From: Cryptosporangium aurantiacum
Lineage (GTDB): Bacteria; Actinomycetota; Actinomycetes; Mycobacteriales; Cryptosporangiaceae
Reading direction: 5' to 3'
Length of the DNA stretch: 64,000 nucleotides
Assembly: GCF_900143005.1 (NCBI RefSeq)
Contig: NZ_FRCS01000006.1
Span: 372,001-436,000 of the forward strand
Each line of letters begins with the position of its first letter. Positions within the stretch are counted from its first letter, which is position 1. The position numbers and the translations under genes were made by a program. The notes below the pieces were generated by a model that ran no database searches, was not told where the DNA came from, and saw only the letters and a list, made by a program, of their open reading frames with translations. Positions 59,019 to 64,000 of this stretch are shown piece by piece.

Positions 59019-61822
59019 CAGCGCGTCACCATCCGATCGTCCGACGTGTCCGACGTGCCGAGGTAGGCCTGGGTGACCTTCGGATCGGTCCGGATGGCGG
59101 CGGGCGGACCGTCGGCGATGACCTTGCCGAGGTCGAGGACGACCACACGATCGCAGATCTCCAGCACCAGACTCATGTCGTGATCGATCAGCAGGATCGT
59201 CACCCCGTAGTCCCGCACCGCACGCAACCGCTGCCCCAGCCACGCGCTCTCTGTGCTGTCCAACCCACCGGCCGGCTCGTCGAGCAGGATGAGCTTCGGT
59301 CTGCCTGCCAGCGCACGGGCGACCGACACCAGCTGCCGGTGCCCCTGGGAGAGCTCGCCGACCGGGCGGCGCCGGACCTCGTCGAGCTTGAGCACAGTGA
59401 ACAGGCGAGCCAGGTAGTCCTCGTCCTGCGACCAGTCGGCGTGTGCCCCTCCGTGTCGAGCGGCCTCCTGCCCCACCGAGACGTTCTCCTCGACGCTGAG
59501 GTCCTCGTAGAGCTCGATGCCCTGGAACGTCCGGCCCATGCCGGCCCAGGTCCGCCGATGCGGGGTGAGAGCGCTGACGTCCTCACCGAGCAGCTCGACC
59601 CGTCCGGTCGCAGACGTGAAGCCGGTCACCGCGTCCACCAGCGTAGTCTTACCGGCGCCGTTCGGCCCGATCAGACCGACGATCTCGCCCTCCCGTACGC
59701 CGAAGGACACATCGTCGACCGCGACCACGCCGCCGTAGCGCACGCTCACCGCGTCGATCCGGAGGATGGTGTCACCAGGGGGCGCGGCCGTGGCCGGTGT
59801 GGCGGGCAGCGGGTCCGCGCCCTCCGCCACGATCTCGCCCTCGTCGAGGAAGCTCTCGTCGTGGCGCTCGGGCGCCGAGACGGGCCGCCGGGCGAACCGA
59901 GCGCGCAGCCGGTCGATCAGCCGGTGATACGGGCCGACGATGCCCTCCGGTTCGGCGATCACGGTCACGATCAGGCCGATACCGGCGACGATCTCGTACC
60001 AGTGGCCCAGCGAGAACGAATCGTTGAGAACGGTGTAGAGGACCCCTCCGGGGGCGAGCACGCCGGTCGCGATGCCACCCGCCAGCGACGTCACGCCGGC
60101 GATGTACACCGTGGCGAACAAACCGAGACCGCCGATCGCGGTGAACGCGTCCGCCGTGGCGAGAGTCTGGCCGTAGCCGAGCAGCGCACCGCCGATGCCC
60201 GCGAGGAAGGACCCGATTGCGAACGCGATGATCTTCGTCCGGGCGACCGGGATGCCGGCCGCGGCCGCCGACCGTTCGTTCGCCCGGACGGCCAGCATGG
60301 CGGCGCCGAGCCTGCTCCGCCGGAGCACAGCGACACCCAGGCCGGCCGCGAGCAGCAGTCCCAGGCACAGGAGCCCGAAGGACAGCCGCGGGTAGGCGTC
60401 ACCCTCGCCGATGCCGAAATCGAGGCCGAACAGCGTCGGCGCGCTGATCGGCGCGCCGGCCAGTCCGCCGTTCCACTCCGGATTCCGGAACCAGAGGCCC
60501 TCCACCGCGACGGCCAGAGCGAGGGTGACGATCGCGACCGGGAGGCCGCGGATGCGCAGCGCGGGCAGCCCTACCACGACGCCGATGAGTGTCGCGACGA
60601 GCGCCGCCAGCAGCGGAGCGAGCGGAAATGGCACACCCCATGCCTCGGCGAACCGGTTGAGCGCGAACGCGGAGACCCCGGCCAGCGCGAGCTGCGCCAG
60701 GCTGACCTGCCCCGCGTAGCCGGTCACGACCACCCACGACAAGCCGATGAACGCGTAGACGAGGGTGAAGATGACTCCCGCCCGGGTGCCGCCGCTGGTC
60801 AGCAGCAGCGCGATGAGGGCAACGCCGGTGGCGATAACGGCCGGGACGATCAGGTTCCGCGGACGAGGCGCCCGGCCGAGAGACCGTTGCACGATCGCAC
60901 CGCGCGACGGCAGCGGCCGCCCACGGAGCACGAGGAAGACCAGCAGGATGACCAGTGGCACCAGCTGCGCCGTGCCGCTGGCCGGTAGCCAGTCCCAGAC
61001 GCCCTGCAGGTAGGTGAGCTCCGACTGGAGCATGCCGATGACCAGCGCCGCGCCGATCGCCGGGCCCAACGCGGTGAGGTTGCCGACCAGGGCCGCTGCC
61101 AGCGCGGGCACGATGAAGAGCGTGTAAGCGCTGGGCACGACCGGGACGATCGGCGCGATCAGGATTCCGGCCAGTCCGGCGACCGCCGAGCTGATGGCCC
61201 AGTTGACCACCGCGATGCGCTCGGGTGACAGGCCGCTGACCAACGCCCCCTTCTCCGACTCCGCGGCCGCGCGGGTCGCGAGCCCGAAGCGGGTGAACCG
61301 GAACCACAGGGTCAGTCCCACGGCGACGAACACGATGATCCCGGCGAACCAGACGCGGTCCTGGGGGATCCGGATGCCGGCGAACTCGATGACGTCACGG
61401 GGCAGGATCGGCGCGACCGACTGCGCCGCCGTACCGACCTGCGCGGCCAGGGCCGCCTGAATAATGAGCAACACTCCGACCGAGGCGACCGCCTTGGCCA
61501 CCGGCGAGGCATTGCGCAGGGGGCGGAACACGAGGGCGTAGAGCAGCATGCCGAACAGTGCGGTGATCACCAGCGCGATGACGATCGACGGAACCAGACC
61601 GGGGTCACCGCCGATGCTCACCGAACGATCGAAGCCGGGAACGGGGATGAACAGCTCGCCCTTGCGGAGGAACGAGTAGAGGTAGGCCGCCAGCAGTGCG
61701 ATCGCACCGGTGGCGAAGTTGACCACACCCGAGCTGCGATAGGTCACCACCAGTGCCAGCGCCAGCGCGGCGAAGACGGCACCGTTGCCCAGGCCTAGTA
61801 ACAGGAACCCAATGTGCAGCAC
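59018..61822 (-). CDS. Fused LivH-LivM-LivG transporter protein
   Basis: 934 residues; GTG at 61822. Residues about 1-300 are a LivH permease (G-A-V-F-A-A-L-A-L-A-L-V, many hydrophobic helices, E-S-E-K-G-A-L-V-S-G-L-S-P coupling region). About 320-640 is a LivM permease (F-I-G-L-S-W-V-V-V-T-G-Y-A-G-Q-V-S-L, R-A-N-E-R-S-A-A-A-A-G). About 690-934 is a LivG ATPase with Walker A near 717 and Walker B near 844; its signature reads L-S-Q-G-H-R-Q. Normally three proteins; here one chain, with the LivF ATPase separate. Imports a hydrophobic or branched compound through the membrane. Confidence 0.93.
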   Translation of the reverse strand: MLHIGFLLLGLGNGAVFAALALALVVTYRSSGVVNFATGAIALLAAYLYSFLRKGELFIPVPGFDRSVSIGGDPGLVPSIVIALVITALFGMLLYALVFRPLRNASPVAKAVASVGVLLIIQAALAAQVGTAAQSVAPILPRDVIEFAGIRIPQDRVWFAGIIVFVAVGLTLWFRFTRFGLATRAAAESEKGALVSGLSPERIAVVNWAISSAVAGLAGILIAPIVPVVPSAYTLFIVPALAAALVGNLTALGPAIGAALVIGMLQSELTYLQGVWDWLPASGTAQLVPLVILLVFLVLRGRPLPSRGAIVQRSLGRAPRPRNLIVPAVIATGVALIALLLTSGGTRAGVIFTLVYAFIGLSWVVVTGYAGQVSLAQLALAGVSAFALNRFAEAWGVPFPLAPLLAALVATLIGVVVGLPALRIRGLPVAIVTLALAVAVEGLWFRNPEWNGGLAGAPISAPTLFGLDFGIGEGDAYPRLSFGLLCLGLLLAAGLGVAVLRRSRLGAAMLAVRANERSAAAAGIPVARTKIIAFAIGSFLAGIGGALLGYGQTLATADAFTAIGGLGLFATVYIAGVTSLAGGIATGVLAPGGVLYTVLNDSFSLGHWYEIVAGIGLIVTVIAEPEGIVGPYHRLIDRLRARFARRPVSAPERHDESFLDEGEIVAEGADPLPATPATAAPPGDTILRIDAVSVRYGGVVAVDDVSFGVREGEIVGLIGPNGAGKTTLVDAVTGFTSATGRVELLGEDVSALTPHRRTWAGMGRTFQGIELYEDLSVEENVSVGQEAARHGGAHADWSQDEDYLARLFTVLKLDEVRRRPVGELSQGHRQLVSVARALAGRPKLILLDEPAGGLDSTESAWLGQRLRAVRDYGVTILLIDHDMSLVLEICDRVVVLDLGKVIADGPPAAIRTDPKVTQAYLGTSDTSDDRMVTR

Positions 61823-61856
61823 GGCTGCACCACCTTCTCTCAGGGGTAGGGGTGGC

Positions 61857-63164
61857 TCAGCCGGCGAGTGCGTCCGCGGCGTCGACCGGCTCGAACGTGC
61901 CGGGCTTCACGCCTGTGTACGTGGTCACGAACGACTTGGAGTTGCAGATCGTGGCCTTGATCGCCGGGTACGGGAACTGCGTCTTGTCGCAGGAGAACGT
62001 CTGGCCGGCGCCGATCGGCAGCGGCACGTCCTTCGCCGCCCGAAGAGCGGCGAGGATCGTCTGGGGAGTGGCGTCGCCGGTCAATCCGCCCGCGTTGACG
62101 GCCCGGACGAAACCGAGCATCGAGAGGAACCCGACCGGAGTGAGACCACCGGTCGGTGCTTTCGACGCGTACTCCTGCATCACGGCCCGGTAGAGCTGGG
62201 CTTCCTTGTCGTCGCTGAGGGTGTCGCCGTTGGCGAACAGAACGGTGCGATCGATACCGGCTTCACCCACGGCGTCGATGACCTCCGGCGAGACGCAGGC
62301 CGCGTTCACCATCTTCGGCTGGGTCGCTCCGACGGTCGCGATGGCGGACAACACCGCCTGGCATCCGGTGGCGTCGGCGACGATCGACAGCGCATCCGGA
62401 TTCCGCCGCGTGGCCGCCGCGACCTGTGAGCTCGCGTCTGCCGTTCCCTGCGGCACGGTGACGAGGTCGAGGGTCACGCCCTGGCTCTGGAACAGCGGCT
62501 TGCCGACACCGTTCACCGCGGCCACGACCTGGGGATTCTCCGACCCCATCATCGTCACGCGCTTCCAACCCTGCTTCTTCGCGTACACGGCCTCACCGGC
62601 GAGCAGCCCGATGAACCCGGACGAGAAGAAGAAGGCGTCGGTGTTGCCGAGCTCCGAAGGCGCGGCCGGCGACGAGCCGACCCACGGAATCCCGGCGCCG
62701 CGCACCGTCGGCACGATCTGGTCGGCGGTCGCGGGCTGACCGGTCACCACCGCCGCCACCCGCTCCTGGACGAAGGTGTTGCCGCAGGCCGCGGCCGACG
62801 CTCCGTCGGCTTTGTCACCGCACCGCACGATCTCGATCCGGTGGCCGCCAAGGCCACCCAGATAGTCGTTGGCGTACGAGGCGGCTGCCGCGGCCGCATC
62901 AGCGATCTCCGGACTGCTGACCGCCGATCCACCCTCGACGTTGAACAGACCAATCTTCACCGGGCTGCCGGTCGCGGCCTTCTTCTCCCCCAGCACGGCG
63001 GTGTCGACCGGGGTCGACGAGCTCGACGAGTCGCTCGGCCCGCTGTTCCCGCTGCAGCCGCTGAGCAGGGCAGCCGCCGCCGCGAGGACCGCGACCGCGG
63101 CCTGTCCCCGTTTCCACCCGACATCGCGCACCGCTCGACTCCTTTGCCGAAAGGGGACACTCAT
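61857..63164 (-). CDS. ABC transporter substrate-binding lipoprotein, LivK-like
   Basis: 435 residues. Signal peptide with lipobox L-L-S-G-C; lipidated Cys37, followed by a Ser-rich linker. The mature part shows type I periplasmic-binding fold: V-K-I-G-L-F-N-V-E-G, Y-A-N-D-Y-L-G-G-L-G-G-H-R-I-E-I-V, G-F-L-S-M-L-G-F-V-R-A-V. Several cysteines may form disulfides. First gene of the LivK / LivHMG fusion / LivF / SDR operon (34 bases before the permease gene). Captures the substrate outside the membrane. Confidence 0.92.
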   Translation of the reverse strand: MSVPFRQRSRAVRDVGWKRGQAAVAVLAAAAALLSGCSGNSGPSDSSSSSTPVDTAVLGEKKAATGSPVKIGLFNVEGGSAVSSPEIADAAAAAASYANDYLGGLGGHRIEIVRCGDKADGASAAACGNTFVQERVAAVVTGQPATADQIVPTVRGAGIPWVGSSPAAPSELGNTDAFFFSSGFIGLLAGEAVYAKKQGWKRVTMMGSENPQVVAAVNGVGKPLFQSQGVTLDLVTVPQGTADASSQVAAATRRNPDALSIVADATGCQAVLSAIATVGATQPKMVNAACVSPEVIDAVGEAGIDRTVLFANGDTLSDDKEAQLYRAVMQEYASKAPTGGLTPVGFLSMLGFVRAVNAGGLTGDATPQTILAALRAAKDVPLPIGAGQTFSCDKTQFPYPAIKATICNSKSFVTTYTGVKPGTFEPVDAADALAG

Positions 63165-63180
63165 CTGTGGGAGAGTAGGA

Positions 63181-63194
63181 CACTCAATCGAGTG
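63181..63194. promoter_or_regulatory. CACTC-AATC-GAGTG palindrome upstream of the transporter operon
   Basis: A 5+4+5 inverted repeat 17 bases before the LivK start on the minus strand; GAGATCTC at 63198-63205 is a second short palindrome. The divergent gap (63165-63329) is 165 bases. Likely operator region for the transporter; regulator unknown. Confidence 0.4.
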
Positions 63195-63329
63195 GCGTCG
63201 AGATCTCTCTCACTTTTTACCGATCGATGCGGGGAAGAGACGATCACGATCGAACGACCCTCGCTAACCAGCAGGCGGATGAGTAACCTCAATCCGGACG
63301 GAAGGTCGTCCCACTATCTCAGGAGCGCG

Positions 63330-64000
63330 ATGAAGACTCCGGACAGAACCGGCCTGCCCTTGGCGATCGTCATCGGCGGCAGCGGCGGCATGGGCCAGGC
63401 GTGCGCACGGCGGCTGGGCGAGCGACACGCCGTAGTCCTCGCCAACCGAAACGTGGGAAAGGGCGAGGAGGTCGCCGACGACCTCCGCAGCGAGGGAATC
63501 GTCGCGACACCGATCGCGTGCGACCTCACCGATCCCCCGTCAGTGAAAGCGATGGTCGACGAGGCCGTCGGACGATTCGGACCGGTCCGGGTACTCGCCG
63601 GAGTGGCCGGGTTGTCGCCGAGCATGGGCGACGCACGCCGGATCCTCGCGGTGAACCTGGGCGGTACCGCCACCGTCCTCGAGGCGGCGCTTCCCCACAT
63701 GGCAGCGGGCGGTGCGGCAGTCGTCGTCTCGTCGATCGCAGGCGTCACGAGCGCTCCCGCTGCGGAGGTCACCGCCCCTCTGGACGACCCGCTCTCGCCG
63801 ACGCTGGTCGACGACGTCGAGGCGGCCCTGGGTCGAGAGATGACAACCGAAGACGCCTATCGGCTGTCGAAGTTCGGCGAGAACCGGATGGTGCGCCGGT
63901 CCGTCGTGCGCTTCGCCGAGCGCGGTGCCCGCATCGTCTCCCTGACCCCCGGTCTCATCCGTACCCCGATGGGGGCCAGGGAGTTCGAGCGGATGCCGGC
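63330..64000 (+). CDS. Short-chain dehydrogenase/reductase, C-terminus beyond window
   Basis: ATG at 63330 has AGGAG 4 bases upstream. The frame stays open to the window end, 223 residues seen. I-G-G-S-G-G-M-G dinucleotide site (in place of T-G-x-x-x-G-x-G), N-L-G-G-T-A, and Y-R-L-S-K active site after a longer-than-usual loop with several Pro-Leu-Asp residues. The T-P-G-L-I-R-T-P-M segment follows. Divergent from the LivK operon. Confidence 0.88.
   Translation, partial: MKTPDRTGLPLAIVIGGSGGMGQACARRLGERHAVVLANRNVGKGEEVADDLRSEGIVATPIACDLTDPPSVKAMVDEAVGRFGPVRVLAGVAGLSPSMGDARRILAVNLGGTATVLEAALPHMAAGGAAVVVSSIAGVTSAPAAEVTAPLDDPLSPTLVDDVEAALGREMTTEDAYRLSKFGENRMVRRSVVRFAERGARIVSLTPGLIRTPMGAREFERMP

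Noticed and set aside
59018-61822. LivHMG fusion as a frameshift or sequencing artefact
   Set aside because: The frame is continuous with plausible linkers (a Pro/Ala-rich linker before the ATPase) and the next gene begins at a TGATG overlap, as expected for a real stop.

Overview
The window is GC-rich DNA (roughly 70% by eye) with dense coding, GTG/TTG starts, GGAGG ribosome sites and many 1-4 base gene overlaps. It carries several FadR, TetR, LysR and PucR regulators, a mycofactocin-type short-chain dehydrogenase (SDR) and an LLM-class (F420-type) oxidoreductase. Together these point to the chromosome of an actinomycete (Frankia/Cryptosporangium/Pseudonocardia/Rhodococcus-like). I see no rRNA, tRNA, CRISPR array, insertion sequence, integrase or phage gene, and no gene-free stretch over 300 bases. 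Almost everything is peripheral catabolism of CoA-linked acids.

Layout. 1-6462: a FadR-type regulator sits between a crotonase/CoA-transferase pair (minus) and an AtuA-like/acyl-CoA dehydrogenase/CoA-transferase operon (plus); both promoters share a 13-base motif. 6521-10121: a secreted lipocalin-like protein, a secreted esterase and acetyl-CoA synthetase. 10076-13768: PucR-like and LuxR-like regulators, an HSL-type esterase and a TetR regulator. 13867-19727: five NAD(P)-binding reductase genes, interrupted by a PAS-GGDEF protein. 19775-22130: SnoaL-like protein and ferredoxin divergent from a P450. 22235-32552: a ten-gene plus-strand run opening with a double-module FadR regulator, then acyl-CoA dehydrogenase, ADP-forming acyl-CoA ligase, SCP2-like protein, hydrolase, aldehyde dehydrogenase, thioesterase, EthD protein and two reductases. 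32618-34914: dehydrogenase and thiolase (minus). 35009-40983: aldo-keto reductase, DoxX, a shortened AMP-ligase, crotonase, full AMP-ligase, SDR. 40996-44677: LysR divergent from a second AtuA-like gene plus hydrolase. 44697-50526: AMP-ligase divergent from a mycofactocin-type SDR, then a fused double CoA-transferase and hydrolase. 50486-57519: a five-gene minus operon ending in SDR, divergent from an acyl-CoA dehydrogenase and a second double-module FadR regulator. 57540-63164: a branched-chain-type ABC transporter with permease-permease-ATPase fusion, plus SDR. 63330-end: a partial SDR.

How it fits together (inference). The uptake system, P450/ferredoxin, hydrolases and dehydrogenases would oxidise or open a hydrophobic substrate; AMP- or ADP-forming ligases and CoA-transferases would activate the acids; dehydrogenases, crotonases and thiolases would shorten them; acetyl-CoA synthetase would recover acetate. 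The 22-35 kb and 44-58 kb blocks look like parallel versions of one plan, each with a double FadR regulator, a thiolase of the same subtype, dehydrogenases and an alpha/beta hydrolase. The substrate cannot be read from sequence; isoprenoid, steroid-like or alicyclic acids are the best guesses.

Several proteins lack residues their families normally use: two crotonases, one dehydrogenase, one isochorismatase-fold protein, one half of the fused CoA-transferase and a short AMP-ligase. These are the most unusual content, with the double FadR regulators and the palindromic operators.
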